Assembly: GCA_022072175.1 (NCBI GenBank)
Contig: JAJVIE010000003.1
Coordinates: 120,598 to 184,597 of the forward strand
Origin: Candidatus Omnitrophota bacterium
Lineage (GTDB): Bacteria > Omnitrophota > Gorgyraeia > 2-02-FULL-51-18
Length of the DNA stretch: 64,000 nucleotides
Direction of reading: 5' to 3'
A program made the translations under genes and the position numbers. This document shows, in pieces, positions 42,986 to 51,816 of this stretch; positions within the stretch are counted from its first letter, which is position 1, and every line of letters begins with the position of its first letter. A model generated the notes under the pieces. It searched no databases and was not told the origin of the DNA. It saw only the letters and a program-made list of their open reading frames with translations.

Positions 42986-43462
42986 GTGTCCCTGACCGAA
43001 GAATGGTTGATCGATGGTTACAACGTCTATCATGCTTGGCGGCGCTCGGAGCGCGCGCTGACGCTCGGCGATTATCTGAGTCGTCTGGCGGACATCGCAT
43101 CTTCACCGGCGCCGTCGGGCTCGGCGCGGCGTTTCCTGGTGGTTCTCGACGGAGCCGGGGACGACGCCGACCTGACGCCGTACTGCACGGACCGCTGCAG
43201 GGTGGTGCGCTCCGGCAGGGTGAGCGCCGACACGTGCATGGAGCGGCTGATCTTCGAGTTGAAAGCCGTGCGGTTACTGACACTGGTCAGCGACGACCGG
43301 GCCGTGCGTCAACTGGCCATCGGAGCCGGTTGCCGGTGTTTGGGCGCGGCGGAGTTCATCGCTCAGCAGGCCGCGCATCGGCGCGAGCGCGCGAACGATC
43401 AGGAGACCCGGCGAATGCTGAACGAGAACCGCTTCAATAGACCCTTCGAGAAACTGCTGTGA
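42986..43462 (+). CDS. YacP-like NYN-domain protein (second copy)
   Basis: A 158-residue PIN-like protein with WLIDGYNVYHAWRR, LVVLDGAGDD, SADTCMERLIFEL and LVSDDRAVRQLA. It keeps the acidic residues expected of a metal-dependent nuclease. It is diverged from the 28798 product. Its stop overlaps the GTG of an rRNA methyltransferase (GTGA), which supports a ribosome- or RNA-linked role. Confidence 0.82.
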   Translation: MSLTEEWLIDGYNVYHAWRRSERALTLGDYLSRLADIASSPAPSGSARRFLVVLDGAGDDADLTPYCTDRCRVVRSGRVSADTCMERLIFELKAVRLLTLVSDDRAVRQLAIGAGCRCLGAAEFIAQQAAHRRERANDQETRRMLNENRFNRPFEKLL

Positions 43463-44649
43463 GATCCAAAACACCCGTTCTGACCCTCAAGAAGCCCGCC
43501 CGCGGCGGAGCCGGCCGCACCGGACATTGCTGGATCTATCGGAGCCAGATCGCAGGCGTCGACGGTCCCGTCGAGCCCGGAGGGATCGTGCAGGTCCGAT
43601 CGGACAAGGGTTATCCGGTCGGCGTCGGCTACTATAATGACCGCTCGGAGATCGTCGTGCGCCTTCTGACCTTCCAGGATACGCTCCCCGAAGGTTGGTT
43701 GAGGTCGAAGGTCGAAGCGGCGGCCGCTTGGCGGAAGCGTTTCGTCCGGGATACGGACGCCTGCAGGATCGTCGCCAGCGAGGCCGATGGACTGCCCGGC
43801 TTGATCGTCGATCTCTACGGGGAAACGGCCGTGGTCCAATTCCTGACGCTGGGTATGGAGCGCTTGCGGGAGCCGGCTGTCGAAGCGGTCCGATCCGTGC
43901 TCGGAGCGGAGACCGTCTACGAGCGCAGCGACGCGCCCTCGAGGCAGATCGAGGGTCTTGAACCCCGGACGGGCTGGATCGGCGCCGCCGGCGCCGCTTT
44001 CGCCGAAGTGCGCGAGGGCAAAGTGCGCTATAAGGTCCATTTCGAGCAGGGGCACAAGACCGGTCTGTACCTCGACCAGCGGGAGAACAGGATGCTTTTG
44101 GCGTCGATGGGTCTCGGAGCCAGGGCGCTGGACGTTTTCTGTTATGAGGGAGGCTTCGGACTGCATCTGGCCCTGTCGGGTTGCCGGGTCACCGGGATCG
44201 ACGCTCAGGCCGACGCGATCGCCCGCGCGGAGGAGAACCGGAGCCTCAATGGCTTGACGCCGGACCAGCTTCGCTTCAAGACCGCCAACGCGTTCGACGA
44301 GCTCAAGGCCCTGGAGAAAGCCGGCGAGCGTTTCGATCAGATCATTCTCGACCCGCCGTCGTTCGTGCGGCGCAAAGAAGCGCTCGAGGGGGCCGTGTCG
44401 GGTTACAAGGAACTGATCCTGCGTTCGATGAAACTGCTCGAGGAGGGCGGTTTCCTGTCGGTGTACTCTTGCTCGTACCACATGGACGAGCACCTTCTGC
44501 TTCAGACGTCGATGGCCGCCGCCTGGGATACCCGCAAGGACCTGCGCGTGGTCCGTTTCCTGCGTCAATCGCAGGACCATCCGATCCACCCGTTCGTTCC
44601 CGAGACGTACTACCTCAAAGGATTCCTCTTCCAGGTGAAGGGACGTTGA
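43459..44649 (+). CDS. rlmI: Class I rRNA methyltransferase, RlmI type
   Basis: A 396-residue enzyme with an N-terminal PUA domain (about 1-75, HCWIYRSQI, VQVRSDKGYPVGVGYYN), a small central domain, and a Rossmann methyltransferase (LDVFCYEGGFGLHLA, motif DPPSFVRRKEAL, YSCSYHM with the catalytic Cys). RlmI methylates C1962 of 23S rRNA at C5. GTG 43459 overlaps the NYN gene stop. Confidence 0.9.
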   Translation: MRSKTPVLTLKKPARGGAGRTGHCWIYRSQIAGVDGPVEPGGIVQVRSDKGYPVGVGYYNDRSEIVVRLLTFQDTLPEGWLRSKVEAAAAWRKRFVRDTDACRIVASEADGLPGLIVDLYGETAVVQFLTLGMERLREPAVEAVRSVLGAETVYERSDAPSRQIEGLEPRTGWIGAAGAAFAEVREGKVRYKVHFEQGHKTGLYLDQRENRMLLASMGLGARALDVFCYEGGFGLHLALSGCRVTGIDAQADAIARAEENRSLNGLTPDQLRFKTANAFDELKALEKAGERFDQIILDPPSFVRRKEALEGAVSGYKELILRSMKLLEEGGFLSVYSCSYHMDEHLLLQTSMAAAWDTRKDLRVVRFLRQSQDHPIHPFVPETYYLKGFLFQVKGR

Positions 44650-44674
44650 GCTCCTGCGCGGAACGCGTTATAAT
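44646..44674 (+). promoter_or_regulatory. Promoter giving a leaderless mRNA for 44682
   Basis: TTGAGC (44646-44651), overlapping the rlmI stop, 17-base spacer, perfect TATAAT (44669-44674). ATG 44682 begins seven bases after the -10, so transcription should start at or beside the A of the start codon. Confidence 0.75.
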
Positions 44675-44681
44675 CGCGTTC

Positions 44682-45572
44682 ATGCCGCGTCTCATCGCCA
44701 TTATCTGCGTGTCTCTTTTGCTGTCGCCCGGCCTCTCATCGGCGTTCACGCTGTCGGACTTCGAGGTGCCGGAAAGCGTCGTGCGAGACCCCCAGGACGG
44801 CGCCTACTACGTCTCCAACATCAACGGCGAACCGACCGCCAAGGACGGTAACGGCTACATCTCCAAGATCAGCTCGAGCGGGAATGTCCTGATCCAGCGA
44901 TACATCGGCGGCGAGAAGGGTTCGGACCTGCTGCACGCTCCTAAGGGATTGCTGGTCCTCCGCGGCGAGCTTTGGGTGACCGATATCGACACGATCAAGG
45001 TCTTCAACAAGACGACCAAGGAGCTCCTGAGGACGCTGGATCTTACCCCGTTCGGGGCGAAGTTCCTCAATGATCTAGCCTTTGATCCCTCGCGCGGCAC
45101 AGTGTACGTCAGCGACATGCTGGGGGACCGGATCTACAGCATCGAGATCGCCCGGGAACATCGCATCGAGATCTTCAAAGAGGGCGAAGAGCTCGACAAC
45201 CCTAACGGCATCATGATCAATCCCCGCTCCAAGAACCTGCTGGCGGTCACTTGGAAGGGCAAGATCATCGAGATCGACCGCCAGAAGCGGGTGAGGATCC
45301 TCAAAAAAGGGCTGACGACGCTGGACGGCGTCGATCATGACGGTAAGGGCTCTCTGTACGTTTCCAGTTTTGACAAGGGGGAGATCTACAGGATCGATTA
45401 TTACGGCCGCGGCTCCGCGACCACTGTTTTCAGCGGATTGACGACACCCGCGGACATTTCCTTCGACCGTCAGGGGCGGGAAGTGCTCGTCCCTTCCTTC
45501 AAGAGCGGCACGGTCACGACGCTCAGCGTCCGGCGGGCCTCCGAGAAGAACCCGTCAGGGTCTTCGATCTAA
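44682..45572 (+). CDS. Secreted SMP-30/NHL-like beta-propeller protein
   Basis: A 296-residue exported protein. The signal peptide ends GLSSA-FT; the rest is a repeating beta pattern (PKGLLVLRGELWVTDIDTIKVF, LNDLAFDPSRGTVYVSDMLGDRIY, GSLYVSSFDKGEIYRID) typical of gluconolactonase/SMP-30 or NHL propellers. It could be an enzyme or a binding scaffold; I cannot see a diagnostic metal site. It converges on nuoN. Confidence 0.82.
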   Translation: MPRLIAIICVSLLLSPGLSSAFTLSDFEVPESVVRDPQDGAYYVSNINGEPTAKDGNGYISKISSSGNVLIQRYIGGEKGSDLLHAPKGLLVLRGELWVTDIDTIKVFNKTTKELLRTLDLTPFGAKFLNDLAFDPSRGTVYVSDMLGDRIYSIEIAREHRIEIFKEGEELDNPNGIMINPRSKNLLAVTWKGKIIEIDRQKRVRILKKGLTTLDGVDHDGKGSLYVSSFDKGEIYRIDYYGRGSATTVFSGLTTPADISFDRQGREVLVPSFKSGTVTTLSVRRASEKNPSGSSI

Positions 45573-45589
45573 ATTCCCGGCACGGGGAA

Positions 45590-45616
45590 CTCCGAACGAT
45601 CACTTCGATCGCGGAG
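45590..45616. terminator. Hairpin between convergent genes
   Basis: CTCCG-AA-CGATC, 5-base loop, GATCG-CGGAG: two 5-bp stems with a 2-base bulge. There is no T run, so it is only a possible bidirectional terminator for the propeller gene and the nuo operon. Confidence 0.35.
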
Positions 45617-45645
45617 CTGTGACGTCAGCGGTCCGAGAACGCCGG

Positions 45646-47058
45646 TCAACCGGCGATCGCAGAGACGGCGGACCGCGCGTATTCGATGAGGGGGGTCGGG
45701 TAGACGCCCAGGAAGACCAATCCCGCGAAGATGGCCAGCGCCAGCAGGCGGGTGACGGGCGTCAGCCGCAACGGCTGGCTGCCGGCGGGCGCTTTCTCGA
45801 GATACGAGTGCTTCACGAGGGTGAGGTAGTAGAACAGCGACACGACGCTGTTGAGCACGCCCCAGAGGACCAGGAACCAGTGACCCTGGTCCATCGCCGC
45901 TGAGAACAGCACCCACTTGCCGGTAAATCCCGCCAGAGGCGGTATACCCGCCAGCGACAGCAGGCTGAGCAGAAGGACCAGCGCGAGGAACGGCTGGCGG
46001 TCGGCCAGACCATCAAAGTGCCGTACCGTTGGATTGTCGTTCTTGGCGTCGGCCGCCACCGCGGAGACCACCAGGAAAGCGCCGCAGTTCATCAACGCAT
46101 AGACCGTCGCATAGAAGAACGCGGATGAATAACCGTCCGCGGTGCCCGCGAGCAGTCCGGTGAGGATGTAGCCGGCCTGGGCGATGCTCGAATACGCCAG
46201 GAGGCGCTTGACGTCCGCCTGATGGAGGGCCGCGGTGTTGCCGAGCGTCATCGAGACGAAGGCCAGCAGGCCCGTCCATCCCGCGAAAGCCACAGGGACG
46301 CCCGAGGCGATCAGAAAGCGGCTGATCACGGCCACGGCACCGGCCTTGGAGGCGGTCGCGATCAGCGTGGTCGCGGCCAGAGGGGCGCTCTGGTAGGCGT
46401 CGGGCGCCCAGAAGTGGACCGGGAAAGCCGAGAGCTTGAACAAGAACGCGAAGGACGTCAACGCGAGCGCTCCGATGAAGAGCGGGTCGGACGTCAAAGC
46501 GGGCGCCGCCTGGGTCAGCGCCGCGAAGGTCGCTCCCCCGGTCAGGCCGCACAGGATGCTCACGCCCCAGAGGAACACGCCGCTGGCGATGGCCCCCGTC
46601 AGCAGGTATCTCAGCGCTCCTTCGGTGGCGCGCCGGTCCTCGCGCGAAGCGGCCAGCAGGTACAGTGAATACGAGGACAGCTCCATCGCCACATAGAGGG
46701 ACACGAAGCCGGTGGAGCCGGTCATCAACGTCAGGCCGAGCGCGGAGCAGAGGTAGAACAGGTAGACCTCGACGCGGCGGCTCTCCGAAGGGCCGCGCTC
46801 GGTCAGCCAGAGGCAGACGGCCAGCGCCGAGGCGATGACGGCCTTGTAGCCCTGGGACAGCGGGTCGACACGGTAGGTGCCCCCGAAGAGTTCGGTGACG
46901 GACCCGGACGAGCAGGCCGACGCGATGGCGGCGGCGACGGCGGTGAGCAGGCCCAGGCCGAGCGCCCATCGACGCGGGCGCTCTCCGCGGCCGATGGCCA
47001 GGCAGAGCGTGCCCAGGATACCCGTCAGGTAGATCAGTTCGGTCATCAGGCTCGTCAT
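45646..47058 (-). CDS. nuoN: NADH-quinone oxidoreductase subunit N
   Basis: A 470-residue antiporter-like membrane subunit of complex I, with about 14 helices. KLSAFPVHFWAPDAYQSAP contains the conserved Lys of the proton path, and AYSSIAQAGYILTGLL is typical of NuoN. It is the last gene of the operon; its ATG lies one base after the nuoM stop. Confidence 0.94.
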   Translation of the reverse strand: MTSLMTELIYLTGILGTLCLAIGRGERPRRWALGLGLLTAVAAAIASACSSGSVTELFGGTYRVDPLSQGYKAVIASALAVCLWLTERGPSESRRVEVYLFYLCSALGLTLMTGSTGFVSLYVAMELSSYSLYLLAASREDRRATEGALRYLLTGAIASGVFLWGVSILCGLTGGATFAALTQAAPALTSDPLFIGALALTSFAFLFKLSAFPVHFWAPDAYQSAPLAATTLIATASKAGAVAVISRFLIASGVPVAFAGWTGLLAFVSMTLGNTAALHQADVKRLLAYSSIAQAGYILTGLLAGTADGYSSAFFYATVYALMNCGAFLVVSAVAADAKNDNPTVRHFDGLADRQPFLALVLLLSLLSLAGIPPLAGFTGKWVLFSAAMDQGHWFLVLWGVLNSVVSLFYYLTLVKHSYLEKAPAGSQPLRLTPVTRLLALAIFAGLVFLGVYPTPLIEYARSAVSAIAG

Positions 47059-47059
47059 C

Positions 47060-48532
47060 TCAGGCTCCCAACAGCGCTCGTGTGGAGGCGTTGACCCAGT
47101 CCAGGAAGATCTGCGGGAAGACGCCGAAGAAGATCAAGCATCCCACAAGCACCGCTCTGGGGATGAACTGGAAACCGTTGATGTCCTTGAAATCCTTGTG
47201 GTGGTGGTTCTCCGGCCCGTAGAAGACCTTCTGTACGGCCGACAGCACGTAGTAGGCGGTGACCAGGAGGGCCAGGAGGGAGGTGATGCCGATGACCGGA
47301 TAGGTGCCGATGGCCGCGACGGTCACCAAGAGCTCCGCCACGAAACTGCCCATACCCGGCAGTCCGAGGCCGCACAGGCCCGCGATGATGAAGAACGCGG
47401 AGATCCGCGGCGCGGTCTTGGACAGGCCGCCCAGCTCATCGAGCATGCGCGTGTGACAGCCGTCGTAGATGAAGCCCACGCACGCGAAGAAGAGCGCGGT
47501 CATGATGCCGTGCGAGAACATCTGGAAGAGAGCGCCGTTGAAGCCCGAGACCGTCATCGTCGCGATGCCCAGGAGCACGATGCCCATGTGGCTGACGCTG
47601 GAGTAGCCGATGATGTACTTGAGGTCGCGCTGTTGGGTGGCGACCATGGCGCCGTAGACGATGTTGCACAGCGCCAACACCGCGATGGTCGGGGCCCAGA
47701 ACCTCGCTCCGTCAGGGAACAGGTACACGCCGATACGGAGGATGCCGAAAGCACCGAGCTTCATCAGAACACCCGCGTGGAGCATGCTGGCCGCGGTGGG
47801 AGCGGCGACGTGGCCGTCCGGGGACCACACATGGAACGGGAAACAGGCCGCCAAGACACCGAAGCCGACGAACAGCGAGATATAGAGGATGTTCTGGACC
47901 ATCGGGCTGAAGGTCACCTGCTGTTTGATCGCCAGCAGGTCGAACGTCCGGGCGTCGGGAAGCGAGTAGATGTACAGGAACCCGGCGAACATCAGCGCGC
48001 TGCCGAGCAGAAGGTACAGCGTCAGCTTCATGGCCGCGTACTGCTTGTTGGTGGAGCCCCAAATGACGATGAGCAGGTACATCGGGATGACGGCCACCTC
48101 GTAGAACAGGAAGAAGAAGAACAGGTTCGTCGTCATGAAGACACCGAACACCCCGGCCACCAGGAAGAGCATGTTGGCGAAGAAGTCCTTGGTCCGGTAG
48201 GTGACACCCCAGGAGACCAGGATGCCGCAGAAGATGACGATGGCGGTCAGGAGGATCATCGCCACATTGAGGCCGTCCACCGCGTTGGCGTACTGGATGC
48301 CATAGCTCCGGACCCAATCCAAACGTTCGATGTACTGGAAGGACGGATCCTTGGCGTTGAAAGCCAGGCACAGCCAGATCGACAGTACCAACGTGGCGGC
48401 CGAGGCGACGAGCGAAACGAGCTTGATGGCGGTGGTGTAGCGCCCGGGGGTCAGGAGCACCGCCAGCAGGGCGATGACCGGACACAGCAGGATGGTGCTC
48501 AGGATCGGGAATTCGATCGGAGGGACGCTCAT
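47060..48532 (-). CDS. nuoM: NADH-quinone oxidoreductase subunit M
   Basis: A 490-residue antiporter-like subunit with about 14 helices. FLFYEVAVIPMYLLI with the conserved Glu, FPFHVWSPDGHVAAPTAASMLHAGVLMKLG and IGYSSVSHMGIVLLG are diagnostic. ATG 48532 is chosen for correct family length and because it overlaps the nuoL stop (ATGA). Confidence 0.96.
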   Translation of the reverse strand: MSVPPIEFPILSTILLCPVIALLAVLLTPGRYTTAIKLVSLVASAATLVLSIWLCLAFNAKDPSFQYIERLDWVRSYGIQYANAVDGLNVAMILLTAIVIFCGILVSWGVTYRTKDFFANMLFLVAGVFGVFMTTNLFFFFLFYEVAVIPMYLLIVIWGSTNKQYAAMKLTLYLLLGSALMFAGFLYIYSLPDARTFDLLAIKQQVTFSPMVQNILYISLFVGFGVLAACFPFHVWSPDGHVAAPTAASMLHAGVLMKLGAFGILRIGVYLFPDGARFWAPTIAVLALCNIVYGAMVATQQRDLKYIIGYSSVSHMGIVLLGIATMTVSGFNGALFQMFSHGIMTALFFACVGFIYDGCHTRMLDELGGLSKTAPRISAFFIIAGLCGLGLPGMGSFVAELLVTVAAIGTYPVIGITSLLALLVTAYYVLSAVQKVFYGPENHHHKDFKDINGFQFIPRAVLVGCLIFFGVFPQIFLDWVNASTRALLGA

Positions 48533-50460
48533 CGCGAGGACCCTCCGGTGAGCCACAGGAGCGTCACGGCGAGCACCGCCAGCCCGCAGGCCAGATAACC
48601 TTGCAGGGAGCCGCTCTGCAGACGCACGGCCAGGCGGCCCAGGTCGGCGATGCGGTAAGAGGTGCCGTTGACCAGAACCCCATTGACCAGCCAGCGGTCC
48701 ATGAGATCGAAGAACGAGGCGATGCGCAGACCGACCTGCTTGGTCACCCACACGAACGCATCGTCGATGAAGAAGCGGCGGTCCACGAGCATCGCCCACG
48801 GACCCTTGGAGGACTCGAGCTTCTTTTCGGAAGCGTCGGGGTCCCGGTGCAAGGCGAACGCTATGGCGCATCCGACCGCGATGATCACGAGCGTCTTGAC
48901 GGCCATGGCCGGATCGAAGTGCGCCTCATGACCGCCGAGCCAGACCAGGATCGGGGAGTGCGTCATCGGCGAGCCGAGAAAGCCGGCGTAGATCGACAGC
49001 GCCGCCAGCAAGAGCAGTGGAAGGGCGCGCGACAAACCGCCGAGCAGGTCCTCGTGATGGCCGCCGGCGTCATGGCCGTGCGCGTGGTGACCGTGTCCGT
49101 GTCCGGCGGTGGGACGCGCGAACAACACGATGAACAGCAGGCGGAACGAGTAGTAGGCCGTCAGCACGCTCACGGCAACGCAGGCGGCGAAGGCGGCCAG
49201 GCCGTGGTGCTTGGCGGCTTCGAGGATAAGGTCCTTGCTGAAGAATCCGGACAGCGGCGGCAGGCCGCACAGGGACAGGAGCCCGACCGTCAGCGTGAGC
49301 ATCGGCACGAGGTCCTTACGGCCGCCGCCGCGCGCGATGGTCCAGATGTCGTTCGAGTGGAACCGGTGGATGAAGGCGCCGGAGGTCAAAAAGAGGCAGG
49401 ACTTGAAGAACGCGTGCGTGGTCAGGTGGAACATCGCCGCCTGCGGCGCGTGAGCGCCGACGCCGGCGGCCATGAGGCCCAGCTGGCTGACCGTGGAGTA
49501 GGCCAGGATCTTCTTGATATCGCGCTGACGCGTCGCCAAGAGCGCTCCGATCAGGCCGGTCACGCAGCCCAACAGCAGGATGACCTCGAGCGTGACCTCC
49601 GAAGCGGAGAACACGCCGTAAGCCCGGACCAGCAGGAAGACGCCCGCCGCCACCATCGTGGCCGAGTGGATGAGCGCGCTGACAGGCGTCGGGCCTTCCA
49701 TCGCGTCCGGCAGCCAGATGTGCAGCGGGAACTGCGCGGATTTGCCCATGACGCCGGTGAGCACGAGCAGGCCCGCGGCCATCGCAAGAGTCGGGCCGAG
49801 AGCGCTCAGGACGGCGTCCTTGCCCAGACCCGTGAAGTCGAGCGTACCCAGCCCGACGAACAGGATCACGATGCCGAGGTAGAACCCGAGGTCACCCAGG
49901 CGGTTGAGCACGAAGGCCTTGCGTGCGGCCTGAGCGGCGGAGGGTTTGGTGTACCAGAATCCGATCAGAAGATAGGAGGCCAGGCCCACCAGCTCCCAGA
50001 ACATGAACGTCTGCAGGAGGTTGGAGGCGAGGACCAGGCCTGTCATCGCGAACGAGAAGAAGCTCAGGTAGGCGAAGTAGCGAGGCCGGCTCTCATCCTC
50101 CCGCATGTAGTAGAAGGAGAAGAGCTGTACGAAGAAGCTGATCACGGTCACGAGCGTGATCATCAGCAGGTTGAGCGGGTCGAGCAGAAAGCCGGCTTTG
50201 AGCGTGCCGCTGACGGCCTTGCCCAGCGGCCAGGCCGCCGGAAGGTCGATGGTGAGCCAATCGACGCTGTAGTGCAGTGCCGGCTGTCCGGCCTTGCCCG
50301 CATGGGCCAGCAGGAAACACAGCGCGGACACAGCGGCCGCCGCCGATCCGGTCAGACCCAGGAGCGGGGCGATGCCGCGGGCGTTCTTGGGCAGGATGAA
50401 GATGAGCGCGAACACCGCCAGAGGCGCCAGTTGGATCGTCCACAGCAGCGTCAGGTCCAT
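48529..50460 (-). CDS. nuoL: NADH-quinone oxidoreductase subunit L
   Basis: A 643-residue subunit with about 14 core helices and the C-terminal lateral helix. WELVGLASYLLIGFWY, GKSAQFPLHIWLPDAMEGPTPVSALIHSATMVAAG and AYSTVSQLGLMAAGVG mark it. A His-rich loop (HGHGHHAHGHDAGGHHED, about residue 455) interrupts the C-terminal part and is unusual. Confidence 0.96.
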   Translation of the reverse strand: MDLTLLWTIQLAPLAVFALIFILPKNARGIAPLLGLTGSAAAAVSALCFLLAHAGKAGQPALHYSVDWLTIDLPAAWPLGKAVSGTLKAGFLLDPLNLLMITLVTVISFFVQLFSFYYMREDESRPRYFAYLSFFSFAMTGLVLASNLLQTFMFWELVGLASYLLIGFWYTKPSAAQAARKAFVLNRLGDLGFYLGIVILFVGLGTLDFTGLGKDAVLSALGPTLAMAAGLLVLTGVMGKSAQFPLHIWLPDAMEGPTPVSALIHSATMVAAGVFLLVRAYGVFSASEVTLEVILLLGCVTGLIGALLATRQRDIKKILAYSTVSQLGLMAAGVGAHAPQAAMFHLTTHAFFKSCLFLTSGAFIHRFHSNDIWTIARGGGRKDLVPMLTLTVGLLSLCGLPPLSGFFSKDLILEAAKHHGLAAFAACVAVSVLTAYYSFRLLFIVLFARPTAGHGHGHHAHGHDAGGHHEDLLGGLSRALPLLLLAALSIYAGFLGSPMTHSPILVWLGGHEAHFDPAMAVKTLVIIAVGCAIAFALHRDPDASEKKLESSKGPWAMLVDRRFFIDDAFVWVTKQVGLRIASFFDLMDRWLVNGVLVNGTSYRIADLGRLAVRLQSGSLQGYLACGLAVLAVTLLWLTGGSSR

Positions 50461-50461
50461 A

Positions 50462-50773
50462 TCAGCCCTTCAGTTGGTCCATGGACGCGGGGTCCACGGA
50501 GCGGCGTTGACGGAAAAGGAGCAGGATCAAGCTGAGCGCCACGCAGACCTCCGCGGCGGCCAGCGCGATGATGAAGATCGCGAAGACCTGTCCGGCCGAC
50601 GGATCGGCCATGTGGAAGCGTCCGAAAGCCACGAAGTTGAGGCTGGCCGAATTGAGGATGAGCTCGAGCGAGATCAGCACGGCGATCAGGTTGCGCCGGG
50701 TGAGCACACCGTAGAGCCCGAGACACAAGAGCAAGGTGGAGATCAGAAGATAAGGCTGTAGTGTCGCGCTCAT
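50462..50773 (-). CDS. nuoK: NADH-quinone oxidoreductase subunit K
   Basis: A 103-residue subunit with three helices. VLTRRNLIAVLISLELILNSASLNFVAF contains the conserved Glu, and AAAEVCVALSLILLLF the second. ATG 50773 overlaps the nuoJ stop by four bases, giving the normal family length. Confidence 0.95.
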   Translation of the reverse strand: MSATLQPYLLISTLLLCLGLYGVLTRRNLIAVLISLELILNSASLNFVAFGRFHMADPSAGQVFAIFIIALAAAEVCVALSLILLLFRQRRSVDPASMDQLKG

Positions 50774-51264
50774 GAGCGCTCCCTGGGCGAGCTGAGCACC
50801 AGAGCCCCGATGATGGCCACCAGGAGCACGAGCGACACCGCTTCGAACGGCAGGACGTCCGTCGTCAAGAGCGCCTTGCCGATGTCGCGCATGTCGGGCA
50901 ACTGGCCGGAGCCCTGCGCCCACCGCGCTCCTGACAACAGGCGCCACAGGCCCGCGAAGACCAGCGCCGCGCAGACCGCACCCCTCAGGGACGCGGAGGG
51001 GGAGCGCGGTTCGTCGGACTTGTCCATGGGCCGGGAGAGCATGATCGCGAAGATGATCGCCACCGAGATGGCGCCGATGTAGATGATGACCTCCATGACG
51101 GCCAGGAACTCCGCGTGCAGATAGATGAACAGACCCGCCACGCCGAAGAGGCACAGCACCAGCGACAAGGCGTTGTAGAACAGCGCCCGGAAGGCCACCG
51201 CGCCGAGCGCGCCGAGGACGGTCACGACGGCCAGGCCGATGAAAACGGAGTCCGCGAGGTTCAT
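50770..51264 (-). CDS. nuoJ: NADH-quinone oxidoreductase subunit J
   Basis: A 164-residue subunit with five helices. FYNALSLVLCLFGVAGLFIYLHAEFLAVMEVIIYIGAISV is the conserved NuoJ core with the pi-bulge helix. It overlaps nuoI and nuoK by four bases each. Confidence 0.95.
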   Translation of the reverse strand: MNLADSVFIGLAVVTVLGALGAVAFRALFYNALSLVLCLFGVAGLFIYLHAEFLAVMEVIIYIGAISVAIIFAIMLSRPMDKSDEPRSPSASLRGAVCAALVFAGLWRLLSGARWAQGSGQLPDMRDIGKALLTTDVLPFEAVSLVLLVAIIGALVLSSPRERS

Positions 51265-51809
51265 GAGGCGGCTCCTGCGGCGGGTGGCGTCGCCGGGGGC
51301 GCGGCTGCGGGCTTGGCTGCCGCCGGGGCGTTGCCGACCACCGGGATCTGGGTCAGCGGCGTCTTGCGCTGGCGGAACGGGTCCAGGAGATCCATGACGA
51401 GGTCCTTCTGTGTCAGTGAGACCATGTCGTAGTTGGGATCATCGTGGCGGAGCGCGTCGGTGGGGCAGACATCGATGCACAGCGAGCAGAGACTGCAGAG
51501 CATGTAATTGACCTTGAAATCCGTCAGCACGCGCTTACCGTCGACGGCGCTCTTGTCGGCCTTGAGGGACATGCAGCGCGACGGACAGGTCTTGATGCAG
51601 GCGTTGCAGGCGATGCAGAGATGGTCCTTGGACTTGTCGTCCACGACGAAGGAGATCGGCCCCTTGAAGCGTTTCATCGGCACGCGCTCCATCGGATAGA
51701 GCACCGTGACGGGTTTGCGCCGCGCGTAACGCAGCGTGATCATCATGCCGGTCACGAGGCTCGCGGCGCCCTCGAAGACCTCCTTGAAATATCTCACGAC
51801 CGCCGTCAT
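51261..51809 (-). CDS. nuoI: NADH-quinone oxidoreductase subunit I
   Basis: A 182-residue ferredoxin-like subunit with two [4Fe-4S] sites: CIACNACIKTCPSRC and CSLCSLCIDVCPTDA. It passes electrons from the peripheral arm to NuoB. An Ala/Pro-rich tail of about 30 residues extends past the usual end. It lies seven bases from nuoH. Confidence 0.95.
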   Translation of the reverse strand: MTAVVRYFKEVFEGAASLVTGMMITLRYARRKPVTVLYPMERVPMKRFKGPISFVVDDKSKDHLCIACNACIKTCPSRCMSLKADKSAVDGKRVLTDFKVNYMLCSLCSLCIDVCPTDALRHDDPNYDMVSLTQKDLVMDLLDPFRQRKTPLTQIPVVGNAPAAAKPAAAPPATPPAAGAAS

Positions 51810-51816
51810 GACGACC

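Noticed and set aside
47198-48598. 466-codon plus-strand open frame opposite nuoM
   Set aside because: Same reason: antisense to a certain gene, compositionally biased, no recognisable domain.
48601-50535. 644-codon plus-strand open frame opposite nuoL
   Set aside because: It mirrors a clear complex I gene, its protein is a low-complexity run of Arg, Glu, Gln and Gly, and it has no ribosome site; GC-rich antisense frames of this kind are expected by chance.
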